From positions 1-41,252 of the forward strand of contig JALHOE010000066.1 in NCBI GenBank assembly GCA_022843175.1: a stretch of DNA of 41,252 bases, written 5' to 3'. A model generated the notes under the pieces. That model saw only the letters and a list, made by a program, of their open reading frames with translations, searched no databases and had not been told where the DNA came from. Below are positions 32,393 to 38,518 of this stretch, piece after piece; the stretch's first letter is position 1, and each line of letters opens with the position of its first letter. A program made the position numbers and the translations under genes. The DNA comes from Deltaproteobacteria bacterium (GTDB lineage Bacteria > Myxococcota_A > Polyangia > Polyangiales > JADJMO01).

Positions 32393-33274
32393 ATGCCGCA
32401 CGACAAGAAGGTGTTCATCGACGCGTACTTCGACGGTTGGAACGCGCACGACCCGAGCGCAGTCGCCCGGGCGTTCGCGCCCGGCGGTACGTACACCGAT
32501 CCGACGACGGAGCGCCCGATCCCTGCCTCCGAGCTCGACCGGGTCGTCCAGCCCCTCTGCGTCGCGTTCCCCGATCTCGCCTTCGAGCGGTCCGAGGCGA
32601 TTGGGGAGGGCGGTCGCTACGTCGTCGAGTGGATCATGCGGGGGCACAACCGAGGCGCGCTCCGGGCCGGCATCAACCCCACCGAGAAGGCCGTCGAGCT
32701 CCGGGGCGTGGACGTCTTCGAGCTCGACGACGACGGCATTCGCGCGGTCCGCGGGTACTTCGATCAGAAGGCCTTCGTCGAGAGCCTGGGGCTGATGGCG
32801 CTCGTGCAGCCCGTCGAGCAGGGGGCCGCGAAGTACGGCTACTCGATGCGCGTCCCGTCGGGCAACACGAAGCCCCCGAGCGTCATCGCGCTCACGTGGA
32901 TCCAGGGCGCGAACGAGGCGGAGAAGGAACGCATCCGCGCTCACTCGCGAGAGAACGTGAATGACTTCCTGGCCGAGCCCGGGTTCATCTCGATCGTCAC
33001 CGGCTTCACGGGCCCAAGGGGCTTCACCGTCACCGCCTGGGAGGACGAGGCGTCGATGAAGCGGGCCCTCGGCAAGCACCACGCGGTCGCCATGAAGGAG
33101 CTCTTCGGAGAGAACTTCGTCGCCTCCGTCTGGACGAGCGTGTGGACGCCGACGCGCATCAACCGGATTTGGGTCCGCTGCGCCTCCTGCGGCTCCCTCG
33201 AGGACGTCAACGACGACCACAGGAGCTGCGCCAAGTGCGACGCGACGCTCCCCGAGCGTCCCGCGTTCTGGTGA
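32393..33274 (+). CDS. Three-domain protein: SnoaL-like, ABM-like and zinc ribbon
   Basis: 293 residues from ATG 32393 with AGGAG 7 nt upstream. Residues 1-130 are a SnoaL/NTF2-like polyketide-cyclase-type domain (FDGWNAHDPSAVARAFAPGGTYTDPTT, YVVEWIMRGHNRGAL, GIRAVRGYFDQKAFVESLGL). Residues about 160-255 form a ferredoxin-like, antibiotic-biosynthesis-monooxygenase (ABM) type domain (VIALTWIQGANEAEKERIRAHSRENVNDFLAEPGFISIVTG, AWEDEASMKRALGKHHAVAMKELF). The C-terminus is a zinc ribbon with Cys 263, 266, 279 and 282. Each part is familiar, but I do not know this combination. It lies 29 bp after DJ-1 and 3 bp before another ABM gene. Confidence 0.82.
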   Translation: MPHDKKVFIDAYFDGWNAHDPSAVARAFAPGGTYTDPTTERPIPASELDRVVQPLCVAFPDLAFERSEAIGEGGRYVVEWIMRGHNRGALRAGINPTEKAVELRGVDVFELDDDGIRAVRGYFDQKAFVESLGLMALVQPVEQGAAKYGYSMRVPSGNTKPPSVIALTWIQGANEAEKERIRAHSRENVNDFLAEPGFISIVTGFTGPRGFTVTAWEDEASMKRALGKHHAVAMKELFGENFVASVWTSVWTPTRINRIWVRCASCGSLEDVNDDHRSCAKCDATLPERPAFW

Positions 33275-33277
33275 GTC

Positions 33278-33859
33278 GTGTCGAACGCACCCTCGTCCGA
33301 TGTCGAGAAGGAGCCGGTCACGGTCGTCGTCACGCGGCAGGTGCGCGTCGGCTCGGAGGCGGCCTACGAGGTCTGGCTCGAGCGCCTGATCGAGGGCGCG
33401 AAGGGGATGCCCGGATATCTCGGCGCCAGGGTGCAGCGTCCGGGTGCCGGAGCGCCGCCGGTCTACACGAGCGTCTTTCGCTTCGACAGCGTTGAGCACC
33501 TGCGCGCCTTCGAGGTCAGCGACCTGCGCCGCCGGGCGCTCGTGGAGGTGGCTGATCTCGTCGAGGCGGACGCCGTGTGGAGCCGCCTCACGGGCCTCGA
33601 GCTGTGGTTCACGCCACCGGCTGGGACGATCGTCCCGCAGCCGTCGCGGCTGCGCATGTCGCTCGTGATGATCGCCGTCGTGTACGGGCTCGTGCTCTCA
33701 CTCGGGCAGCTCGTCGGCGCGGTGCTCGGCGCGGCGCCACAACCCCTGCGGCTGCTGATCACCATCGTCATCGAGGTGTTCCTCATGACCTATGTGCTCA
33801 TGCCCCGGCTGACGCGCTGGCTGGCGCGTTGGATCTACCCGCGGAAGGAGCCACCATGA
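33278..33859 (+). CDS. Membrane-anchored antibiotic biosynthesis monooxygenase (ABM) domain protein
   Basis: 193 residues from GTG 33278, 3 bp after the previous stop. Residues about 12-105 are an ABM ferredoxin-like domain (VTVVVTRQVRVGSEAAYEVWLERLIEGAKGMPGYLGARVQRP, YTSVFRFDSVEHLRAFEVSDLRR). Two hydrophobic helices follow (about 128-152 and 158-178: LVMIAVVYGLVLSLGQLVGAVLG and LLITIVIEVFLMTYVLMP), then a basic end (WLARWIYPRKEPP) that should stay cytoplasmic. ABM proteins include quinol and heme monooxygenases; this membrane-anchored form is a known subgroup of unknown substrate. Third gene of the DJ-1 cassette. Confidence 0.88.
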   Translation: MSNAPSSDVEKEPVTVVVTRQVRVGSEAAYEVWLERLIEGAKGMPGYLGARVQRPGAGAPPVYTSVFRFDSVEHLRAFEVSDLRRRALVEVADLVEADAVWSRLTGLELWFTPPAGTIVPQPSRLRMSLVMIAVVYGLVLSLGQLVGAVLGAAPQPLRLLITIVIEVFLMTYVLMPRLTRWLARWIYPRKEPP

Positions 33860-33954
33860 GGAAGGCTCGCGGTCAGCGTTCTCAAGGAGCATCCGCTGCG
33901 CGAAGATGCCTCGTCGCGCAGGCGTCGGAGACCTCGTCGACGAAGGTGTGGTGA
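33856..33954 (+). CDS. Possible 32-residue ORF overlapping the ABM stop codon
   Basis: An ATG at 33856 overlaps the preceding TGA (ATGA), typical of coupled genes, and reads 32 residues (MRKARGQRSQGASAARRC...) to TGA 33954. The sequence is basic and low-complexity with no recognisable motif. It may be a remnant or chance frame. The rest of the gap to 33997 shows nothing else convincing. Confidence 0.25.
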   Translation: MRKARGQRSQGASAARRCLVAQASETSSTKVW

Positions 33955-33997
33955 GGCTGTTCATGCGGGTCCTGCGGCGTTTCTGGGCCGCTCGACG

Positions 33998-35002
33998 CTA
34001 CCGCTTCAGCAGGACGCGCCCTTTCGCCTTGCCGCTCTGCAGGTGATCGAAGGCCGCGCCGAGCGCCTCGAAGGGGAAGACCTCGTCGACGGTAACGCGC
34101 AAGCCGGAGCTCTCAGCGGCGCGGGTGATTCGCTCGAGGCCTGCGGCGCTTGGCACGCTGAGGATGGGGACGAGGCGCGCTCCCGCCTTCGCGGCCGCGG
34201 CGTGTGCGCCGCGCGTGACCAAGGGCAGGAGGAGCCGCAGGATCCAAGGCGCGCGGAGCCCGGCGGCGATCAGCGCATCTGCCCGGGGAGGCACATGGAG
34301 CGAGGCGACGACGCCTCCGTGCTTCACGACGCTCCACGATCGCTTGAGGGTGTCACCGCCGACGGTGTCGAACACAAAGTCCAGGTCGCGTGCGGCGTCC
34401 TCGAAGCGCTGCGTGCGGTAGTCGATCGCGTGCGACGCGCCGAGCGAGCGGGCTCGCTCGAGGTCGCTCGTCCCGACCGTCGCGAACACCTCGGCGCCAC
34501 GCTGGCTCGCGAGTTGGACCGCGATTCCGCCGACGCCTCCAACGCCACCGTGAACGAGCACGCGGCTGCCCTTGTCGACCTTGCCTGCGTCCAGTGCCGC
34601 GAGGGCGCAGAGGCCCGCCAGAGGCAGGCATGCCGCTTCCTCCACGCTGAGCGCGCCGGGACGCCGGGCCACGCGGTCTGCAGGGAGCACGACGTGCTCG
34701 GCGAACGCGCCCATCCGGTCCATCCCCGCGTACGCATAGACGGCGTCGCCGACGCGCAATGTCGTCACGTTGCTGCCGGTCGCCACGACCGTGCCCACGA
34801 GGTCGCTGCCGAGGACGAAGGGCGGGGCGAACGGCAGCAGCATCTTCGGCTCGCCTTCGCGAGTCTTGAGGTCCACGGGGTTCAGCGCGGCCGCCTCGAC
34901 GTCGACGCGCACCTCGCCTGGCGCAAGGGGCGTCTCCGGGCGTTCGTCGAAGGCGTGAACGGCGTTGCTCTTCCCGTACTTCTTGAGGACATGGGCACGC
35001 AT
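33998..35002 (-). CDS. MDR-family quinone oxidoreductase-like NADP enzyme
   Basis: 334 residues from ATG 35002 with GGAG about 7 nt upstream. N-terminal GroES-like domain (PLAPGEVRVDVEAAALNPVDLKTREG, FVLGSDLVGTVVATGSNVTTLRVGDAVYAY) followed by a Rossmann domain with VLVHGGVGGVGGIAVQLAS and DFVFDTVGGDTLKRSW. The Zn-ligand cysteines of true alcohol dehydrogenases are not seen, so it belongs to the zinc-independent quinone reductase/enoyl reductase branch. Divergent from the LysR gene at 35078, whose start-codon dyad lies 65 bp from this ATG. Converges on the DJ-1 cassette. Confidence 0.9.
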   Translation of the reverse strand: MRAHVLKKYGKSNAVHAFDERPETPLAPGEVRVDVEAAALNPVDLKTREGEPKMLLPFAPPFVLGSDLVGTVVATGSNVTTLRVGDAVYAYAGMDRMGAFAEHVVLPADRVARRPGALSVEEAACLPLAGLCALAALDAGKVDKGSRVLVHGGVGGVGGIAVQLASQRGAEVFATVGTSDLERARSLGASHAIDYRTQRFEDAARDLDFVFDTVGGDTLKRSWSVVKHGGVVASLHVPPRADALIAAGLRAPWILRLLLPLVTRGAHAAAAKAGARLVPILSVPSAAGLERITRAAESSGLRVTVDEVFPFEALGAAFDHLQSGKAKGRVLLKR

Positions 35003-35066
35003 GCGGGCTCCGTGAGGTTCCGGTTGCCACCATGCGCCTTGCGATGGGATGCAGGAAACAAATAGT

Positions 35067-35083
35067 GTGCATGGCGCATGCAC
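35067..35083. promoter_or_regulatory. Perfect 7-3-7 dyad covering the LysR start codon
   Basis: GTGCATG-GCG-CATGCAC at 35067-35083 is a perfect inverted repeat; the LysR ATG is 35078-35080, inside the right arm. It shares the TGCA core of the sites at 31483 and 31524. Binding here would block its own expression and lies 65 bp upstream of the divergent MDR start. Confidence 0.68.
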
Positions 35084-36061
35084 GCCATCGATATCGCCGC
35101 CACCGACCTCAACCTCCTCGTCGTGCTCGACGTGCTGCTTCAGGAACGCAACGTCACACGCGCCGCGAAACGCCTTCACCGGACGCAGTCGGCCACGAGC
35201 CACGCGCTCGGACGCCTGCGCGAGCAGCTCGGAGATCCCATCCTGGTCCGCGTCGGCGGCGAGATGCGACCGACGCCGAAGGCTGAGCGTCTCGCGGGTG
35301 AGGTGTCGCGAATCCTCCGCACCATCGGGCGCGTGTTGGCGCACGAGGGAGCGTTCGACCCGGCCACGACGGATCGCGTCTTCACGCTCGCCGGCCCCGA
35401 CTTCAGCGCTGCGACGCTGCCCTTCCTGCTCGCTCACATGGCGAAGGTGACTCCCACCGCCGGGGTCGAGCTGGTGCCCGCTGGGCCCGGCATGCTCCGT
35501 GACGTTGCAGACGGACGCTTCGACGTCGCCATCGCACCGACCTCGGTCCCCAAGCTCGATGGGTTGCGGAGCGCCCACCTCGTCTCGCTCGACTGGGCGG
35601 TGTACGCGCGACGCGATCATCCGGCAGCTCGAGCATGGGGTGCGAAGGCCTGGGCTTCCTACCCGCACGTCCGAGTGCGGACGTCGTCAGGTGGTGAGAG
35701 CCCTGTCGATCTCGCCGCTCGCGCGCAAAAGCTCTCTCGCCAGACGGGTCCGTACCTGCCGCATTTCCTCCTAGCGCCACCCCTGCTCGCGCGAACCGAT
35801 CTGCTGATGACCGTGCCGCGGGCCGTGCTGGCGGACGTGGCGCCGCGTTTTGGTCTCGTCGCCTTGCCGTGCCCCGTGAAGCTCGCGGCGATCGAACTCT
35901 CGATCTTCTGGAGCGCGCAGCTCGATCGCGATCCGGCAAACACGTGGTTCAGGCAGGCGCTGCGCGCCGCGGCCGCCGAGGCGTTCGCGGCGCCGTCTGG
36001 GATCTCGCGCAGGGCGGAGCTGGCGGGCACACCGCGCCGAAAGGCGCACACGAAACCGTGA
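35078..36061 (+). CDS. LysR-family transcriptional regulator
   Basis: 327 residues from ATG 35078 (MHAIDIAATDLNLLVVLDVLLQERN). HTH: VTRAAKRLHRTQSATSHALGRLREQLGDPILVRVGGEMRPTPKAERL. The effector domain carries VFTLAGPDFSAATLPFLLAHM, VADGRFDVAIAPTSVP and WAVYARRDHPAA. Same LysR subgroup as the regulator at 30497. Divergent from the quinone-oxidoreductase-like gene, its probable target. The ATG lies in the right arm of a perfect dyad, which suggests self-repression. The C-terminal tail is basic. Confidence 0.92.
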   Translation: MHAIDIAATDLNLLVVLDVLLQERNVTRAAKRLHRTQSATSHALGRLREQLGDPILVRVGGEMRPTPKAERLAGEVSRILRTIGRVLAHEGAFDPATTDRVFTLAGPDFSAATLPFLLAHMAKVTPTAGVELVPAGPGMLRDVADGRFDVAIAPTSVPKLDGLRSAHLVSLDWAVYARRDHPAARAWGAKAWASYPHVRVRTSSGGESPVDLAARAQKLSRQTGPYLPHFLLAPPLLARTDLLMTVPRAVLADVAPRFGLVALPCPVKLAAIELSIFWSAQLDRDPANTWFRQALRAAAAEAFAAPSGISRRAELAGTPRRKAHTKP

Positions 36062-36073
36062 GGTTGACGGGCG

Positions 36074-36120
36074 GAGCCCTGACAGCTGGTCGTGCGCGTC
36101 AGCGCACCAACAATAGCTCC
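36074..36120. repeat. Structured repeat element, copy A
   Basis: Conserved left end GAGCCCTGACAGCTGGT (36074-36090) and right end ACAATAGCTCC (36110-36120) enclose a variable hairpin GTGCGC-GTCA-GCGCAC (36092-36107). The outer ends can pair (GGAGC with GCTCC). Copy B has the same ends but a different, equally well-paired hairpin. This looks like selection for structure, as RNA or as folded DNA. Confidence 0.72.
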
Positions 36121-36127
36121 GGAGGAA

Positions 36128-36192
36128 GGGCTCGCGTTGGCGGACGGCCGGAGTGCAGCTTGCTGCACGGAGGCCGTTACGCCGCTGAGCCC
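36128..36192. repeat. Long imperfect hairpin between the two structured repeats
   Basis: From outside in: GGGCTC/GAGCCC (36128-36133 with 36187-36192), GGCG/CGCC (36139-36142 with 36080+100, i.e. 36180-36183), CGGCC/GGCCG (36145-36149 with 36172-36176), a symmetric GGA/GGA internal loop, and GTGCAGC/GCTGCAC (36153-36159 with 36162-36168) closed by TT. The outer right arm is shared with the start of copy B. There is no open reading frame of note here. Confidence 0.68.
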
Positions 36193-36236
36193 TGACGGCT
36201 GGTGATGGGAGCGCAGCTCCCACTCACAATAGCTCC
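36187..36236. repeat. Structured repeat element, copy B
   Basis: Left end GAGCCCTGACGGCTGGT (36187-36203, one mismatch to copy A) and right end ACAATAGCTCC (36226-36236, identical). The middle is TGGGAGC-GCA-GCTCCCA (36206-36222), extended by GTGA/TCAC (36202-36205 with 36224-36227) around one bulged C. The hairpin sequence differs from copy A while pairing is kept. The rest of the gap to 36347 shows only a small CGCC-GAA-GGCG hairpin. Confidence 0.72.
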
Positions 36237-36347
36237 CCGTACGACGCCGAAGGCGAACGGATCTTTGTCGGCGCTCTTAAGAGGAACGAACGATTCCGAG
36301 CAGAGAAACACGTGTCCCTGTGAGAAGACGTCCAGCTCTCGCGCCGC

Positions 36348-36902
36348 TCACGATTGCTGCAACGCTTCGCGCGCGACCTGGATGGGCATGAACATCCGCC
36401 GCGGCCACTCTTCCTCTTCGGTCACAGTGACGAAGTCGTATCGTTCGTAGAATCGTGCCGCGGACTCGTTCTTCGCGTCGACGATGATCCCGATGCAGGC
36501 GACGAGCGCCGCGGCGTCGACCACGCGGCGGAGAGCGTCGACGAGCAGTGTCTCGCCGAATCGTCGCCCCTGCGCGCGCCGCTCTACGGCCAGCCGTCCG
36601 ATCAGCGCGACGGGCATCGGATAGCGGGGCAGCTTGGAACCGACAGCCTCCGCGACATCCGCGGACGGCACGCTCGCCATGCTCAACGTGTAGAACCCGA
36701 GGACCGTAGGGAGCGCCGCATCGTCCCCCGCGGCGCGGCGAAGGACGTACGCGCGCGCGATCCCGGAGCGATCGTTCGACAGCGCGTGGCGTGCGAAGTA
36801 GTCGTCGAGCGCGTGCGTGCCCGACTGGAAGCCCTGCGTCACGTCCGCGGCTTCTATGCCGGTCGTCGCATACGGCGGCGTGGACGTGACGGAGGTGGTC
36901 AT
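36348..36902 (-). CDS. GNAT acetyltransferase, probable TacT-like toxin
   Basis: 184 residues from ATG 36902, overlapping the upstream gene by 4 bp. GNAT fold with the acetyl-CoA loop IGRLAVERRAQGRRFGETLLVDALRR and downstream IIVDAKNESAARFYERYDFVTV, the pattern of toxin GNATs that acetylate aminoacyl-tRNA. N-terminal FQSGTHALDDYFARHALSNDRSGIARAYVL matches the conserved head of that toxin group. Encoded right after a ribbon-helix-helix protein, the normal antitoxin-toxin order. Toxin function is inferred from family and context. Confidence 0.87.
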   Translation of the reverse strand: MTTSVTSTPPYATTGIEAADVTQGFQSGTHALDDYFARHALSNDRSGIARAYVLRRAAGDDAALPTVLGFYTLSMASVPSADVAEAVGSKLPRYPMPVALIGRLAVERRAQGRRFGETLLVDALRRVVDAAALVACIGIIVDAKNESAARFYERYDFVTVTEEEEWPRRMFMPIQVAREALQQS

Positions 36903-37243
36903 CGCGCGTGACGCTTCGCAGCCGCGCGGAGCCGCGCGCCGGGGGTGGGGGGCTTCTCCGCGAGCGCCTTCACCTTGGCGACCGCGCGCGGCGACAGCTT
37001 CAGTTCCTGCGACTGCAACGCCCACTCGAGCGCCGACAGCGTCGGCGTCGCCAGCTCGCAGGCAGGCTCCGAGCTGCCCGGCTCGACCGTAACAAGACGG
37101 TGCCCACGCCGGATCTCGACGACGGCCTTCAAGAAGAGGGCGAGGGCCTCGTCGACGATCTGGCTGCGGCTGAGGCCGAGCTCTTCCGCGAGCTGCACGA
37201 TCGCGGCGCCGCGGCTGTCGGGGACGGTTGCTTCGAGCCTCAT
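36899..37243 (-). CDS. Ribbon-helix-helix antitoxin with long C-terminal tail
   Basis: 114 residues from ATG 37243, with a strong GGAGGT 5 nt upstream. The first ~50 residues (MRLEATVPDSRGAAIVQLAEELGLSRSQIVDEALALFLKAVVE) are a ribbon-helix-helix DNA-binding domain. The tail (about 55-114) includes ALEWALQSQELKLSPRAVAKVKALAEKP and probably neutralises the GNAT partner. The stop overlaps the toxin start (ATGA), implying translational coupling. A triple TGAGGGA motif just upstream is a likely operator. Usual antitoxins of these GNAT toxins (DUF1778 type) are shorter. Confidence 0.85.
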   Translation of the reverse strand: MRLEATVPDSRGAAIVQLAEELGLSRSQIVDEALALFLKAVVEIRRGHRLVTVEPGSSEPACELATPTLSALEWALQSQELKLSPRAVAKVKALAEKPPTPGARLRAAAKRHAR

Positions 37244-37260
37244 CGGAACCTCCAGGTGCT

Positions 37261-37290
37261 TCCCTCAAAAGTGAGGGACATCTGAGGGAT
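37261..37290. promoter_or_regulatory. TCCCTCA/TGAGGGA repeats upstream of the toxin-antitoxin pair
   Basis: TCCCTCA (37261-37267) and TGAGGGA (37272-37278) form a perfect 7-bp dyad with a 4-nt gap; a third TGAGGGA is at 37283-37289, in direct repeat at an 11-bp step. The block lies 18-47 bp upstream of the antitoxin ATG and includes the stop codon of the nuclease gene. Repeated short sites at helical spacing fit ribbon-helix-helix operators; the dyad could also serve as a terminator, but no T-tract follows. Confidence 0.55.
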
Positions 37291-38518
37291 AACGCGTCGT
37301 CGCCGTCCGAGCAAGGTCGCGAAGCCGATCCGCAGCCGCGATGAGCGCAGCCGCATTCGCGCGCTTCTTGAACCTGAGCACGGTGCCGGGAACCTCGCCG
37401 TCTTCGCACGCGAGCGATTCGTCGACACAGACGACGAGCGGTCGCGACGCGGCGCCGCGCAGCGCCTCGAGCTTCGAACGTAGGTACTCGGGCGTGTAGA
37501 ACCCGACGACTTCGACGAGCACGACGAAGCCGTCCGTGTGCCGGAGCGTGAAATCGGGGAAGAACGCGCGTCCGTTGATGGCGATCGCGTCGGCCTCGCG
37601 CACGAGCGACCAAGGGGAGGCCAGTCGTCGTACGTCTCGAGCAAGCGCCCGTTCGATCGCGCTGTCCGCGTCCTTCGGCAGCTTGTGCGTGCGCGCGATG
37701 CGATCCGTTGCGTCGATGTGGACAACGAGCGGTTCCCCTTTGAGCACGCACCTGGCCTGCAGACGGAAGCCAGTCGTCGCGACCACGGCCGGAAAGAAGG
37801 ACGCGAGCGCAAACCCGTACTTCGTGGTGTGCCGCAGGATGGACAAGGGACCGGAGACCTCGAGCCGAGTGCCGTTCTCGCCGATGGCGTAGGTGCAGAG
37901 GAGCCCGGAGAGCTTGGCGAATCGGACGACAGCGCGAACGTGCTCGCGGACGTCCACGGTGACGCGCTCACTTCGAACGAGGAGACCTTGGACGAGCGCG
38001 AGGTTGTAGCTCTCGACGATTTCGGCGGCCGTTGCCGGGGAGGGCGGTGCGACGATGCGACGGCGCTCGGGGCGATCCGCGAACAGCGCGTGCGTCAACT
38101 CCTCGACGGATACCGTGAGTCGTGCCGCCGCGCTGCCGAGTGCGGAGTCTCGGTCGAACTGCTCGTCGCGCGCAGCCTCCTCGAACGTGAGCGCACGTAC
38201 GCTCGTCGGGTCGAGCGGTGTCGCGACCTCGGACTTGAACCGACGCGAGAGCACGTGCGCGACGCCGTCGGCCGCCCGCGACGAGACTCCGTGCTCGCGC
38301 GCGATCGCGCGAACTCGGTCCGGAAGTTCGCGGTCACGTTCGCCAACGGAGCGTCCGACGAAGGCGTCGAACGCATCGACGACCGCACGGACCCAGACCT
38401 CGTCGCGCGCGCTCAGATACCGCGGCGACGCACGACCGGGCCGTCCCTCACGCGACGTGACGAGCAGCTGATCGGCCGGCAGCAAGGCGCCTCCTTCGCG
38501 CACGGGTGCGCGCTTCAT
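37265..38518 (-). CDS. DUF790/Bax1-family nuclease, XPB partner
   Basis: 417 residues from ATG 38518. The N-terminus (LLPADQLLVTSREGRPGRASPRYL) is the DUF790 start. The C-terminal nuclease core FFPDFTLRHTDGFVVLVEVVGFYTPEYLRSKLEAL carries Asp322, Glu336 and Lys349 in a PD-(D/E)xK-like arrangement conserved in Bax1. Archaeal Bax1 binds XPB helicase and cuts DNA next to the unwound junction. Here the gene overlaps the 3' end of an XPB-like helicase gene by 71 bp in the same direction, so the pair is almost certainly expressed together. Role: DNA repair or, on this apparently mobile segment, possibly defence (inference). Confidence 0.88.
   Translation of the reverse strand: MKRAPVREGGALLPADQLLVTSREGRPGRASPRYLSARDEVWVRAVVDAFDAFVGRSVGERDRELPDRVRAIAREHGVSSRAADGVAHVLSRRFKSEVATPLDPTSVRALTFEEAARDEQFDRDSALGSAAARLTVSVEELTHALFADRPERRRIVAPPSPATAAEIVESYNLALVQGLLVRSERVTVDVREHVRAVVRFAKLSGLLCTYAIGENGTRLEVSGPLSILRHTTKYGFALASFFPAVVATTGFRLQARCVLKGEPLVVHIDATDRIARTHKLPKDADSAIERALARDVRRLASPWSLVREADAIAINGRAFFPDFTLRHTDGFVVLVEVVGFYTPEYLRSKLEALRGAASRPLVVCVDESLACEDGEVPGTVLRFKKRANAAALIAAADRLRDLARTATTRYPSDVPHF

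Noticed and set aside
33860-33997. A further gene between the ABM protein and the MDR gene
   Set aside because: Only short basic frames without motif; at most a remnant.
36128-36192. Integron attC site
   Set aside because: Hairpin is attC-like in form, but no RYYYAAC/GTTRRRY core pair at the ends and no integron integrase in the window.
36074-36236. CRISPR-like repeats
   Set aside because: Only two copies, with conserved ends and variable hairpins inside the unit, not identical repeats with unique spacers; no cas genes.
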